Notes: a model not told the origin generated them from the letters alone. Shown: positions 7,931 through 17,027, counted from the first letter of the stretch. The stretch is 64,000 nt of DNA from CAIWHR01 sp963816925 (GCA_963816925.1 CAWFMY010000001.1:426326-490325), one strand, 5' to 3'. Numbers and translations are program-made.

Positions 7931-9546
7931 CCGCCGCACCCGGAATCTGCGAGCGCCTGCTTCCACGCGGCGTCCCAGTTCGCGAGGTCCGGCGCGAGCG
8001 CGAGATCCAGCGGCTGCAGCGTCCGCGTGCGGGGGCTCCAGCAGAGCCAGCGGTCGGGCATCGCGTGCGGCGGCGCGACCTTGGGCGGCAACGACCTGCT
8101 CGGACGCGGATCGAAGGGTTCGCGCTTCAGCCGGCCGACGACGTCGCGCGTGAAGAGGTCCGGCCAGGGCGCGAGATTCTCGTCGGTCTGCACGATCAAT
8201 TGCTGCGTGATCGGTGAGGGCTGAATCGGCGGCAGCATGAACCCGATCTGCGCGTTGCGTCCGAACGGGACGGGTCCGATGTGATCGGCGATGACGACGA
8301 AAGCGTAGCCGTCCGCCGGCATCGCGCGGGCAAGCTCCGCCAGCTGGCGCGCCAGCGCAGGCGTGTCCTCGCCGGCCCGGACCCATCGCGCCACCGCTGC
8401 CTGCGTCAGCACGAACTGGCTGCCCAGCAGCACGAATGCCGCGACCCACGCCAACGCGCGCGGCCGTCCCAATGCCGCGAGCGGCAGCGAGGCCGCGACC
8501 ACTGCGATCGCGCCGATTGCGGCGAGCACCCGGCCGCCCTCGCCGGTGAACGACCACCGCCATTGCGACAGCAGCAGCGCAAACGCCGCCACCATCGCGA
8601 ACGCCATCGCAACGAGTGCGCGCCCCTTCGTGCGCTCGGCCACGCCCGCCGCGAGCGCACACACGGCGAGAACCATGGCCGACACGACGAACACGGTGCG
8701 CGGGCCGGTCTCCGGCAGCGCAAAGGTTGCCCATTGGAGCATCACCGGCACGCTCGCCAGCCATTCGCCGGTGATCAATGCCGTGAATGGCGACGCCCCC
8801 GGAAAGAAGCGGAACGGATCGCCGAAAATGATGCGTCGAAACACGAAATACGCGGCGGCGATCAACAGCCACGGCAACGCCGCGCGCAGCGCGCCGGCGA
8901 CACTGCGCGGGAGCCCGATGCCGGCGCGTTGCCGGTGCCACGCCAGTGCCACGATCAGCGGCGCACCGATCGCCGCCGATTCCTTGCTCATGTACGCCAG
9001 CATCGTGGCGCCGAGACTCAGCCATCCGTAACCGTCGCGCCACGTCGCGCTGCGCAGGAACGCGCACGCCGCAACCAGCAACCAGAGGAGCGCGAGCCCG
9101 TCGAAACGCGCGGCGACCCAGGCCGTGGGCTCCACCGCGAACGGGAGCCATGCGAACAACGCTCCCGCCATCAGCGCCGCCGCGCGCGCACGCATCGTGT
9201 CGCCGTCCTGCAGCTGCCATGCGAAGAGCGCCACGAGCGCCGCATTCGCTGCATGCAGCAGCACGTTGACGAGATGCCAGCCGAACGGATCCATGCTCGC
9301 CGCCGCGTTCAGCGCGAAGGTCGCCATCGTCAACGGCCGATACTGGTTGCTGGGCGGCCCCACGCCGGAGATGAACATCTGCCCGACGCACTGCGCCGTC
9401 CCCCACGCGCCGTCGCAACCATCGAACGCACGGATCAAACCGAAATCGTCGCCGAGAAATCCGGTGCGAAGCGTGGGCCAATACATCGCCAGCGCCGCCG
9501 CCGCCGGCACGCCGAGTACGAGCCACAACGGCAAGCGCGGCGTCAT
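7927..9546 (-). CDS. polytopic GT-C-like glycosyltransferase, paralogue 2
   Basis: A 539-residue tandem paralogue of the next gene, colinear over its whole length. It has RTGFLGDDFGLIRAFDGCDG in the first loop, SNQYRPLTMATFALN, DPFGWHLVNVLLHAANA, WVAARFDGLALLW, MSKESAAIGAPLIV and a matching tail (DRWLCWSPRTRTL). The retained DD loop in both copies argues that both are active and that they may differ in acceptor or linkage. It begins at ATG 9546, overlapping the stop of the dehydrogenase gene, although the functions of those two genes look unrelated. The family assignment rests on topology and the acidic loop. Confidence 0.65.
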   Translation of the reverse strand: MTPRLPLWLVLGVPAAAALAMYWPTLRTGFLGDDFGLIRAFDGCDGAWGTAQCVGQMFISGVGPPSNQYRPLTMATFALNAAASMDPFGWHLVNVLLHAANAALVALFAWQLQDGDTMRARAAALMAGALFAWLPFAVEPTAWVAARFDGLALLWLLVAACAFLRSATWRDGYGWLSLGATMLAYMSKESAAIGAPLIVALAWHRQRAGIGLPRSVAGALRAALPWLLIAAAYFVFRRIIFGDPFRFFPGASPFTALITGEWLASVPVMLQWATFALPETGPRTVFVVSAMVLAVCALAAGVAERTKGRALVAMAFAMVAAFALLLSQWRWSFTGEGGRVLAAIGAIAVVAASLPLAALGRPRALAWVAAFVLLGSQFVLTQAAVARWVRAGEDTPALARQLAELARAMPADGYAFVVIADHIGPVPFGRNAQIGFMLPPIQPSPITQQLIVQTDENLAPWPDLFTRDVVGRLKREPFDPRPSRSLPPKVAPPHAMPDRWLCWSPRTRTLQPLDLALAPDLANWDAAWKQALADSGCGG

Positions 9547-11960
9547 GAACGCCGCATGCGCTCACCCGCCGGATCGTGGAGCGGCTGCAATGCAAGCGCG
9601 GCCGGACGGCGCTCGCCGAGGATCTCGATCTCGAAGCCCGACGTGGCGGCCGAAAGCGGCGCCGGTATGTAGCCAAGCGCAAGGGACCTGCCGACGCAAT
9701 GGCCGTAGCCGCCCGAGGTGATCCAGCCGACGACCTTGCCGTCGTGCCACACCGGCTCGTCGCCGATTGCGTCGGCTTCGGTCGCGTCGACGACGAAGGT
9801 GACGAGCCGGCGCGCGGGGCCCTGCGCGCGGTCGCGCAACACCGCATCGCGTCCGACGAAGTCCGCCTTCGACACGTCGACGAAGCGATCGAGCCCCGCT
9901 TCCGCCGGCGTGTAGATCGGCCGGTATTCGCGCGCCCAGTTGCCGAAGCTCTTCTCGAGACGCAGCGAATTGAGCGTGCGCGCGCCGAAGTGCCGCAGCC
10001 CGAGATCCGCGCCCGCCGCGAGGATCGACTCGTACAGCGCGAGCTGGCAGTCGGCCGGCGTCCAGATCTCGTAGCCCAGCTCGCCGGTGAACGAGATGCG
10101 GCCGACGTGCGCCGGCAACATCGCGACGTCCATCGCCCGGAACGACAGGAACGGCAGCGCGGCGTTCGAGACGTCGTCGCCGGTCAGCCGCGACAGCAGT
10201 TCGCGCGCCTTCGGGCCGGAAATGCCAAGACCGAGCATTTCGGTGCGGAGCGCCCGAATCGCGACGCCGGACGGCGGCAGATGCGACTCGAACCAGCGCA
10301 GGTGATATTGCTCGGCGACGCCGGAGCCGAACACGAAAAAACGGCCGCGGCCCGCATTGGCCACGGTGAAATCGCCGATCAGCTTGCCGTCGTCGTTCAG
10401 CATCGGCGACAGCGTGAGCCGGCCTTCGCGCGGCAACCGGTTGGCGAGAATGCGCTCGAGCCACGCGCCCGCGCCGTCCCCCGTCACCTCGTACTTGGAA
10501 AAACTCGACGTTTCGAGCAGCCCGACGGCGTTGCGCACCGCGCGGCATTCGTCGCCGACATGCGCGTGCGCGTTCGAGCGGCGATAGGTGACGTCCTCGC
10601 GCGGCTCGACACCCTCCGGCGCGAACCAGAGCGCATGCTCCAGGCCGAACGCCGAACCGAACACCGCGCCCCGCGCTTTCAGCCGGTCGTAGATGGGCGT
10701 CATGCGCAACGGCCGCGCCGCCGCGAGCTCCTCGTTCGGGAAGCGGATGCGAAAGCGCCGCGAATAGTTCTCGCGCACCTTCGCGTTCGTGTACGCCATC
10801 GTCGCCCAGTCGCCGAAGCGCGCGACGTCCATCGCCCAGACATCGAAGCCCGGATCGCCGTGGATCATCCAGTTCGACAGCGCGAGGCCGACGCCGCCGC
10901 CCTGGCTGAAGCCCGCCATGACGCCGCACGCGACCCAGTAGTTGCGCAGTCCGCGGATCGGTCCCACGACCGGATTGCCGTCCGGCGCGAACGTGAACGG
11001 GCCGTTGACGACGCGCTTGATCCCCGCGCGCTCCAGCGCCGGGAAATGCCGGAAGCCGACTTCGAGGCTGTCGGCGATGCGATCGAGGTCGGGCGGCAGC
11101 AACTCATGCGTGAAATTCCACGGCGTCTCGCGCGGGGACCACGGCACGCCGCCCTTCTCGTAGGTGCCGATCAGCATGCCCTTGCCTTCCTGGCGCATGT
11201 AGATCTCGCCTTCGAAGTCGATGGCGTGGAGCACTTCCTTCTGCGAGGCGACGACTTCCGGAATCTCGCCGGTGATGAGGTACTGATGCTCCATCGCGAG
11301 GATCGGGAGTTCGAGGCCCGCGAAGCGCCCGACTTCGCGCGCCCACAATCCGCCGGCGTTCACGACGTGCTCCGCGACGAGGTTGCCCTTGTCGGTGATC
11401 ACCTCCCACGATCCGTCGGGGCGGGGCTTCGTGCCGGTGACGCGCGTGAAGCGGTAGACCTCCGCGCCGAGATTGCGCGCGGCTTTCGCGTACGCGTGCG
11501 TGACGCCCGACGGGTCGACGTGCCCCTCCAGCGGGTTGTACAGCGCACCGACGAAGTGCCGCTTGTCCATGAGCGGAAAGATCCGCGCGGCCTCGTCGAC
11601 CGAGATGATCTCCATCCCGAGCCCGAGATAGCGGGCGCGGGCGCAGGCGAGCTTCAGGAAATCCATCCGTTCCGGCGTGCCGGCGAGATCCACGCCCGCC
11701 GTGATGTGAATGCTGCACGACTGCCCGGACGCCTCCTCGATCTCCTTGTAGAGCTCGATCGTGTATTTCTGCAGCTTGGCGACGTTGGGGTCGCCGTTCA
11801 GCGTGTGCATGCCGCCCGCCGCGTGCCACGTCGAGCCCGAGGTCAGCTCGTCGCGCTCGATCAGCACGACGTCGGTCCAGCCCGCCCGAGCGAGGTGGTA
11901 CAGGACCGACGCGCCGACGACGCCGCCGCCGATCACGGCGACCTGGACATGCGATTTCAT
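9543..11960 (-). CDS. FAD-dependent dimethylglycine/sarcosine dehydrogenase-like protein with GcvT-type domains
   Basis: About 805 residues. The N-terminal DAO domain has the dinucleotide motif VIGGGVVGASVLYHLARAG, and the segment SGSTWHAAGGMH matches the site of covalent His-FAD attachment in dimethylglycine dehydrogenase. The C-terminal half, from about residue 430, has folate-binding aminomethyltransferase features (GLLETSSFSKYEVTGDGA, GRISFTGELGYEIW, LRLEKSFGNWAREY). Enzymes of this kind demethylate dimethylglycine or sarcosine and pass the methylene group to tetrahydrofolate. Its place beside sarcosine oxidase, betaine methyltransferase and betaine uptake genes supports dimethylglycine as substrate, though sarcosine or another N-methylamine remains possible. 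Confidence 0.82.
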   Translation of the reverse strand: MKSHVQVAVIGGGVVGASVLYHLARAGWTDVVLIERDELTSGSTWHAAGGMHTLNGDPNVAKLQKYTIELYKEIEEASGQSCSIHITAGVDLAGTPERMDFLKLACARARYLGLGMEIISVDEAARIFPLMDKRHFVGALYNPLEGHVDPSGVTHAYAKAARNLGAEVYRFTRVTGTKPRPDGSWEVITDKGNLVAEHVVNAGGLWAREVGRFAGLELPILAMEHQYLITGEIPEVVASQKEVLHAIDFEGEIYMRQEGKGMLIGTYEKGGVPWSPRETPWNFTHELLPPDLDRIADSLEVGFRHFPALERAGIKRVVNGPFTFAPDGNPVVGPIRGLRNYWVACGVMAGFSQGGGVGLALSNWMIHGDPGFDVWAMDVARFGDWATMAYTNAKVRENYSRRFRIRFPNEELAAARPLRMTPIYDRLKARGAVFGSAFGLEHALWFAPEGVEPREDVTYRRSNAHAHVGDECRAVRNAVGLLETSSFSKYEVTGDGAGAWLERILANRLPREGRLTLSPMLNDDGKLIGDFTVANAGRGRFFVFGSGVAEQYHLRWFESHLPPSGVAIRALRTEMLGLGISGPKARELLSRLTGDDVSNAALPFLSFRAMDVAMLPAHVGRISFTGELGYEIWTPADCQLALYESILAAGADLGLRHFGARTLNSLRLEKSFGNWAREYRPIYTPAEAGLDRFVDVSKADFVGRDAVLRDRAQGPARRLVTFVVDATEADAIGDEPVWHDGKVVGWITSGGYGHCVGRSLALGYIPAPLSAATSGFEIEILGERRPAALALQPLHDPAGERMRRS

Positions 11961-12745
11961 CAGAGTATTTGCTCCAGGAACGCGCGCGTCCGCTCTTTTT
12001 GCGGCGCGCCGAAGAGTTGCGCGGGCGGACCGTCCTCGACAATGAGGCCGTGGTCCGTGAAATACACATGGTGCGCGATCTCGCGCGCGAACGCCATCTC
12101 GTGCGTGACGAGGATCGACGTCATGCCCTCCTCCACCAGCTGGCGGATCGTCACCAGCACCTCCTTGCGGGTCTCGGGATCGAGCGCCGCGGTCACCTCG
12201 TCGAACAGCATCACCTGCGGCCGCATCGCAAGCGCGCGGGCGATCGCGACGCGCTGCTGCTGACCGCCGGAGAGCTCGCCCGGATAGCTCTTTTCCTTGC
12301 CGGTGAGCCGCACCTTGGCGAGCAGCGCGTGCGCACGCTCCTCGACCTCGGCCTTCGGCTGCTTCAGCACGTCGACGGGCGCCATCATGATGTTCTCGAG
12401 CGCCGTCTTGTGCGGAAAGAGGTTGTACTGCTGGAAGACGATCGACACGTCCTTGCGCAGCGCCACCATCTCGGCGTCCCGGTGCAAGGTGTGGACGGCG
12501 TGCGCACCCACGAAGATCTCGCCGCGATCGACCGGGATCAGGCCGTTGATGCAACGGAGCAGCGTCGACTTGCCGGAGCCCGACGGCCCGATGATGCAGA
12601 TGGCCTCGCCTCTCGCGACCGCGAACGAGATGCCGCGCAGCACCTCCACCGCGCCGAACGACTTGTGGACGTCGACGAGACGCACCAGCGGCACCAGCGG
12701 CGCATCAACGCTGACCACGCCTGCCGGCCGGGCCATCGGCGTCAT
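11960..12745 (-). CDS. polar amino-acid-type ABC transporter ATP-binding protein
   Basis: About 261 residues with Walker A GPSGSGKSTLL, Q-loop FQQYNLFPHKTALENI, signature LSGGQQQRVAIARAL, Walker B VMLFDEVTAALDPE and the switch His in VTHEMAFA. Note DEVTAALD where most relatives have DEPTSALD. It belongs to the GlnQ/HisP group. Its start overlaps the end of the YbaK-like gene (ATGA) and its stop overlaps the dehydrogenase start (TGATG), so the transporter and dehydrogenase form one transcription unit. An imported methylated glycine derivative is the natural guess for the substrate. Confidence 0.9.
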   Translation of the reverse strand: MTPMARPAGVVSVDAPLVPLVRLVDVHKSFGAVEVLRGISFAVARGEAICIIGPSGSGKSTLLRCINGLIPVDRGEIFVGAHAVHTLHRDAEMVALRKDVSIVFQQYNLFPHKTALENIMMAPVDVLKQPKAEVEERAHALLAKVRLTGKEKSYPGELSGGQQQRVAIARALAMRPQVMLFDEVTAALDPETRKEVLVTIRQLVEEGMTSILVTHEMAFAREIAHHVYFTDHGLIVEDGPPAQLFGAPQKERTRAFLEQIL

Positions 12746-13234
12746 CGCGCGGCCGCCGGCACGGAAACGACGCGCGGCACGTGGCCCGTCGCGGCGAGGA
12801 AACGCTCGAGGTCCGCGTGCGCGATCACCATCGTCGCGTCGTTGACCAGCGGATGCGCCTGCACCGCGGACGCGCTCCAGAGCGAGGTGTGGATGACGAA
12901 CTCGACGGCGCCGTCGCGGTCGTTGACGAGCGCCAGCAGGCTCACCGACCCCGGCGTGATTCCGAGGTGTTTGCAGCAGGCGCTCCGGCGAGGCGAAGCC
13001 CAGCCGTCCGGCGTCAAGCGCGGCGCCGAGCGCGTTCAAGTCGACCGCGAGATCGTGCGGCACCGTGACGAGAAAGTGGCGCGCGCCCTTCCTGTCGCGC
13101 AGGAACAGGTTCTTGGTCTTGGCGCCCGGCAGCGTCGGCACGAGACGTTCGGACTCCTCGACCGTCATCACCGGCGGATGCGCGTGGCGCTCCGGCGCGA
13201 TCCCGTGTTCCCGCAGGAAGGCGTCGAGGTTCAT
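12742..13234 (-). CDS. YbaK/ProX-type aminoacyl-tRNA deacylase, frame-interrupted
   Basis: The first frame starts at ATG 13234, overlapping the permease stop, with MNLDAFLREHGIAPERHAHP, the PGAKTKNLFLRDRK segment and HFLVTVPHDLAVDLNAL. After ERLLQ (about 12975) a one-base shift is needed to continue with HLGITPGSVSLLALVND and VIHTSLWSASAVQAHPLVND, ending at 12742. This is the complete domain of freestanding editing proteins that hydrolyse mischarged Ala- or Cys-tRNAPro. It is an odd passenger inside an ABC transporter operon. The break is probably an indel near CTGCAAACACC. Confidence 0.75.
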
Positions 13235-14070
13235 CCGCGCACCTCGTAGCGTGCTTCCAGCCGCCGCGTGGCGAGCGCGATCGGATAGCAGTAGACGAAG
13301 AACCACAGCAGCACGTAGCTGTAGATCGGGATCAGAAGATCGGTCCGCCCTTCGGCGTTGGTGATGCTCAGCGTGATCGACATGACTTCGCTGACGCCGA
13401 CGATCGACGCCAGCGTCGTCGCCATCGTCAGGATCGCATACCAGTTCATCCACGGCGGCAGCATCCGCTTGACGCACTGCGGCAGGATGATCTTCCACAG
13501 CGTCTCGCGGCGCGAAAAGGCGAGCGAGCGAGCGGCGTCCCATTGCGCGGTCGGAATCGACTGCACCGCGCCGCGGACGATCTCCGCCATGTTGGCCATG
13601 ATCGGCAGCGCGAGGCCGAGGGTCGCCTTGATCCAGTCCGGGAACGGGATCGTCACGCCCGCGACGTGGAACTCGAACGGCAGCAGGTACATGACGAAAA
13701 AGAGCAGCACGAGCCACGGCGCGTTGCGGAAGAACTGGACGACGACCCACGACGTGCCGCGCACGGGACGCAGCAGCGAGAGCCGCGCGAGGCCCAGCAG
13801 CACGCCGGCGACGGTGCCGATCGCCATCGCGCATACGCTGATCAGCAGGTTGAAGGCGAATCCTTTCGCCAGCAACGGCGTCCATTTGACGAGCAATTCC
13901 GGCACGCTCGCCTTTGCCGCCGGTGGTACGACCTGGGCGACGGCGACCGACACCAGGAACACCGCGAGGAGCGCCGCGCCGGTGCGCGCAGACAAAAGGA
14001 CCGCGCCGCTGGAGCGGTCGCCAACCGTGCGTGGCAGCACAGCCGACGGAAGGACGGCAAGGTCCGTCAT
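13231..14070 (-). CDS. polar amino-acid-type ABC transporter permease (HisM/GlnP family)
   Basis: About 279 residues. The N-terminal membrane segment (GAALLAVFLVSVAVAQVV) is followed by the family core FNLLISVCAMAIGTVAG and the EAA-like cytoplasmic loop AAQ-type region QWDAARSLAFSRRETLWKII. Membrane segments such as WLVLLFFVMYLLPFEF and YSYVLLWFFVYCYPIALA complete it. The downstream partner of a second permease (14067-14798), it should form the heteromeric channel with the ATPase at 11960-12745. Start and stop both overlap neighbours by ATGA, giving tight coupling. An upstream in-frame ATG at 14109 lies inside the preceding gene and is less likely. Confidence 0.88.
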   Translation of the reverse strand: MTDLAVLPSAVLPRTVGDRSSGAVLLSARTGAALLAVFLVSVAVAQVVPPAAKASVPELLVKWTPLLAKGFAFNLLISVCAMAIGTVAGVLLGLARLSLLRPVRGTSWVVVQFFRNAPWLVLLFFVMYLLPFEFHVAGVTIPFPDWIKATLGLALPIMANMAEIVRGAVQSIPTAQWDAARSLAFSRRETLWKIILPQCVKRMLPPWMNWYAILTMATTLASIVGVSEVMSITLSITNAEGRTDLLIPIYSYVLLWFFVYCYPIALATRRLEARYEVRG

Positions 14071-14798
14071 TGCCCGAATCCCGGCACGCGCAGGCGCACT
14101 TCGAGCCACTGCATGACCTGGTTGATGACGCCGACCATCGCGACGTAGCAGATCAGCAGCACGATCATCATCTCCGGCACGTTGACCTGCTCGGACCAGA
14201 TCTGCGCCGACATGTAAACGAGCTCGGGCGCCGCGATCGCATAAGCCAGCGTGGTCGTTTTCACCAGATTCACGAGATTGTTGGTCATCGCCGGCATCGT
14301 GACGCGCAACGCGAGCGGCAGCACGACCTGCCGGTAGACCTGCAGCCGCGAGAAGCCGAGCGATTCCGCCGCCTCGACCATCGCCTTCGGCACGGCCTCG
14401 ATGCCGGCGCGATAGATCTCCGCGGCGAATGCCGCCTCGAGCAAGGTCAGCGACACGACCGCCCAGCCGAACGATCCCAGCAGCGGCGCGCCGTCGACCT
14501 TCGGCAGCAGCGGGCCCAGGGCAAAGTAGAAGAAATACAGCTGGACCAGCGGCGGCGTGTTGCGAAAGAGCTGCACGAACCCGGACGCCACGCGACGGAC
14601 GACCGCGGTGCGCGCGCCCTGCAGCATGGCGACCAGCGCGCCCAGCGCAAGACTGCCGACGAGGCAGTACAAGGACAGCTTGACGGTGGTGACGAAGCCC
14701 TGGAGGAAGCGCCCGCGATCGTAGGCGTCGTAGAAGATCGTCAGCTTGATGCCGGTCGACTTGTACAGCGCGAGGAACCAGGCCGCGACGTCATCCAT
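14067..14798 (-). CDS. polar amino-acid-type ABC transporter permease (HisM/GlnP family)
   Basis: A 243-residue inner-membrane protein with the conserved start of the transmembrane domain (RFLQGFVTTVKLSLYCLVGS), QLFRNTPPLVQLYFFYFALG, and the EAA loop AVPKAMVEAAESLGFSRLQV followed by VVLPLALRVTMPAMTNN, the most conserved part of HisM/GlnP permeases. It lies 45 bases after the substrate-binding protein gene and overlaps the second permease. With that permease, the ATPase and the binding protein it completes a four-component importer. Confidence 0.9.
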   Translation of the reverse strand: MDDVAAWFLALYKSTGIKLTIFYDAYDRGRFLQGFVTTVKLSLYCLVGSLALGALVAMLQGARTAVVRRVASGFVQLFRNTPPLVQLYFFYFALGPLLPKVDGAPLLGSFGWAVVSLTLLEAAFAAEIYRAGIEAVPKAMVEAAESLGFSRLQVYRQVVLPLALRVTMPAMTNNLVNLVKTTTLAYAIAAPELVYMSAQIWSEQVNVPEMMIVLLICYVAMVGVINQVMQWLEVRLRVPGFGQ

Positions 14799-14843
14799 GC
14801 CGCGACCTTGGCGCGCGAGGGCCTTCGCCGGCCACTCGCGCCG

Positions 14844-15659
14844 CTACTTGTATTTCGCCTGCTGCTCGACGAGATACGGCGACTGCGGGATGCCCCACTT
14901 CTTCTCCGTCGCGAGGAGGAACCCGGACTTGTGCCAGTCCTTCAGCACGTCGCTCATGTAGGCAGCGAATTTCGGGTCGTCCTTGCGCACGCCGACGGCC
15001 CATGGCTCGGGATCGATCGACGGGAGCACCATCGCGTAGTCGGCCCACTTGGCGTCGCCCATGATGCCGGCGAAGAAGGTCGTGTCGAACACGGTGCCGA
15101 CGCAGTTGCCGGCTTCGAGCGCGGCCATCGCTTCGGTCACGCCCTTGAACACGACGAGATTCGCGCCGAATTCCTCGCCCGTGCGGCGGTTGTAGTACGC
15201 GCCCTGGATCGCGCACACCGGCTTGCCCTTGAGGTCCGCCCACGCCTTCAGGCCCGAATTCTTTTTCGCGAAGACGTTGGCGGCGCCGGCGTAATAGAAC
15301 GGCTCGGGCATCCCGATGACCTCGGCGCGATCGGGCTTGTAGGCCGTCGTCGCGATCATGAGATCGATGCGCCCTTGCTTCAGGAACTCCATCCGGTTCG
15401 CCGCGACCACCGGCACGAGCTCGACCGGCACGCCAAGGCGCTTTCCCACATCGTTGGCGAGGTCCACTTCGAGACCGACGATCTTGCCCGACGGATCCGT
15501 GTATCCGAACGGCTTGTAGTCCGCCTTTACGCCGACGACGAGCTTGCCCTTCTGCTTGACGCTCGCCAGCGTATCGGATTGTGCCGACGCGGTCCCCGCC
15601 ATTGCCAGCGCGAGCGCGACGACTGCGCCGAATCCCCACCACCCCTTGCCCAGCTTCAT
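14844..15659 (-). CDS. ABC transporter periplasmic substrate-binding protein (SBP family 3)
   Basis: A 271-residue protein with a signal peptide (GAVVALALAMAGTASAQ, cleavage after ASA). The mature part opens with the family 3 pattern: LASVKQKGKLVVGVKADYKP, GLEVDLANDVGKRL and VELVPVVAANRMEFLKQGRI. It binds a polar amino-acid-like ligand and delivers it to the permeases that follow. The start ATG at 15659 has a strong GGAGGA site. It is transcribed away from soxB, so the 15660-15773 gap must hold promoters for both directions. A TAGAAT hexamer at 15708-15713 is a weak -10 candidate for soxB. Confidence 0.92.
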   Translation of the reverse strand: MKLGKGWWGFGAVVALALAMAGTASAQSDTLASVKQKGKLVVGVKADYKPFGYTDPSGKIVGLEVDLANDVGKRLGVPVELVPVVAANRMEFLKQGRIDLMIATTAYKPDRAEVIGMPEPFYYAGAANVFAKKNSGLKAWADLKGKPVCAIQGAYYNRRTGEEFGANLVVFKGVTEAMAALEAGNCVGTVFDTTFFAGIMGDAKWADYAMVLPSIDPEPWAVGVRKDDPKFAAYMSDVLKDWHKSGFLLATEKKWGIPQSPYLVEQQAKYK

Positions 15660-15773
15660 GATTCCTCCATTTTGCCCCGGGGAACGCCTCCCAGCGGTCC
15701 CGGCCGTTAGAATAAGCGATTCGGCGCCGGAACCAAAATGAGCAATGGCGCCGGCGCCACCCGCCGCCCTCGC

Positions 15774-17027
15774 GTGAAGTATTCGATCTTCTCCCTCGCC
15801 CGCAACGCCCTCTCGCACCACGAGGGCTGGCCGCGCGCATGGCGCAGCCCGCCGCCGAAGCCGCGCTACGATGCCGTCATCGTCGGCGGCGGGGGTCACG
15901 GCCTTGCCACCGCCTATTACCTCGCGAAGGAGCACGGCCACGCCAACATCGCCGTGCTGGAGAAGGGCTACCTCGGCGGCGGCAACACGGGACGCAACAC
16001 GACGATCGTCCGCTCGAACTACCACCTCGACCCCAACGCCCACTTCTACGAGCTGTCGTTGAAGCTCTGGGAAGGTCTGTCGCAGGATCTCAACTTCAAT
16101 GTGATGTACAGCGCGCGCGGCGTATTGAACCTCGTCCATTCACCCGCCGACATGGATGCGGCGATGCGCCGCGGCAACGCGATGCGTCTCAATGGCATCG
16201 ACGCGGAATTTCTGGCACGCGACGAGATCGCGCGCCGGATCCCGAATCTCGATTGCTCGCCCGACGCACGCTTTCCTGTCCTGGGTGGCCTGCTGCAACC
16301 GCGCGGCGGCACCGTGCGCCACGACGCCGTCGCCTGGGGCTACGCACGCGCGGCGGATGCCCGCGGCGTGGACATCATCCAGCAATGCGAGGTGACCGGC
16401 ATCCGCGTCGAGAACGGCGCGATCGCGGGCGTAGATACGACGCAGGGCTTCATCGCGACCAGCAAGCTCGGGCTCGCGGTCGCCGGGAACTCGAGCCGCC
16501 TGGCGTCGATGGCCGGGATCACGCTGCCTGTCGAATCGCATGCGCTGCAGGCGCTGGTGACCGAACCGGTGAAGCCGGCGCTCGACACGGTCGTCACTTC
16601 CGGCGCGGTGCACTTCTACATCAGCCAGTCGGATCGCGGCGAGCTCGTGATGGGTGGCGACCTCGATTTCTGCAACTCGTACGCGCAACGCGGCAACCTG
16701 CCGGTCATCGAGCACGTCGTCAGCGCTTGCCTCGCGCTGTTCCCGAGCTTCGGGCGGCTCAAGGTCATGCGGACGTGGGGCGGGCTGTGCGACATGACGA
16801 TGGACGGCAGCCCCATCGTCGGCGCGCTGCCGGTGAAGGGGCTCACGATGACCGGCGGCTGGTGCTACGGCGGCTTCAAGGCGACGCCCGCGTCCGGATG
16901 GCTGCACGCGTACACGATGGCGCGCGGCGAGCCGCATCCGCTCAATGCGGCGTTCACGCTCGAGCGCTTCGCGCGCGGCGAGACGATCGACGAAAAAGGT
17001 GCGGGGCCCACGCCGTGGGCGCATTGA
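15774..17027 (+). CDS. soxB: heterotetrameric sarcosine oxidase beta subunit
   Basis: FAD-binding subunit of the SoxBDAG complex, which oxidises sarcosine to glycine, H2O2 and a one-carbon unit. The start GTG 15774 gives VKYSIFSLARNALSHHEGW, which matches the family N terminus; an upstream ATG at 15738 would add 12 unconserved residues. It shows the dinucleotide motif VIVGGGGHGLATAYYLA, GGGNTGRNTTIVRSNYH, and the His of RGGTVRHDAVAWGY where FMN is covalently bound in characterised homologues. The tail is TWGGLCDMTMDGSPIVG and GGWCYGGFKATPASG. It is the first gene of an operon with soxD, soxA and soxG in the usual order. Confidence 0.93.
   Translation: MKYSIFSLARNALSHHEGWPRAWRSPPPKPRYDAVIVGGGGHGLATAYYLAKEHGHANIAVLEKGYLGGGNTGRNTTIVRSNYHLDPNAHFYELSLKLWEGLSQDLNFNVMYSARGVLNLVHSPADMDAAMRRGNAMRLNGIDAEFLARDEIARRIPNLDCSPDARFPVLGGLLQPRGGTVRHDAVAWGYARAADARGVDIIQQCEVTGIRVENGAIAGVDTTQGFIATSKLGLAVAGNSSRLASMAGITLPVESHALQALVTEPVKPALDTVVTSGAVHFYISQSDRGELVMGGDLDFCNSYAQRGNLPVIEHVVSACLALFPSFGRLKVMRTWGGLCDMTMDGSPIVGALPVKGLTMTGGWCYGGFKATPASGWLHAYTMARGEPHPLNAAFTLERFARGETIDEKGAGPTPWAH

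Noticed and set aside
9576..12263. An 895-codon open frame on the plus strand opposite the dimethylglycine dehydrogenase-like gene.
   Set aside because: Composition is Arg/Ala/Asp-rich with no domain. It is the mirror of a well-supported minus-strand gene in high-GC DNA.
11960..13885. A 641-codon minus-strand frame read as one protein fusing a YbaK-like part and the ABC ATPase.
   Set aside because: It joins out-of-frame text of the permease, the first half of the YbaK-like gene and the ATPase because of the indel near 12975; separate starts with ATGA overlaps are clear.
15667..15739. CATTTTG and CAAAATG 60 bases apart as an operator pair in the soxB promoter region.
   Set aside because: One copy overlaps a possible start codon, spacing is large and 7-base pairs are expected by chance.
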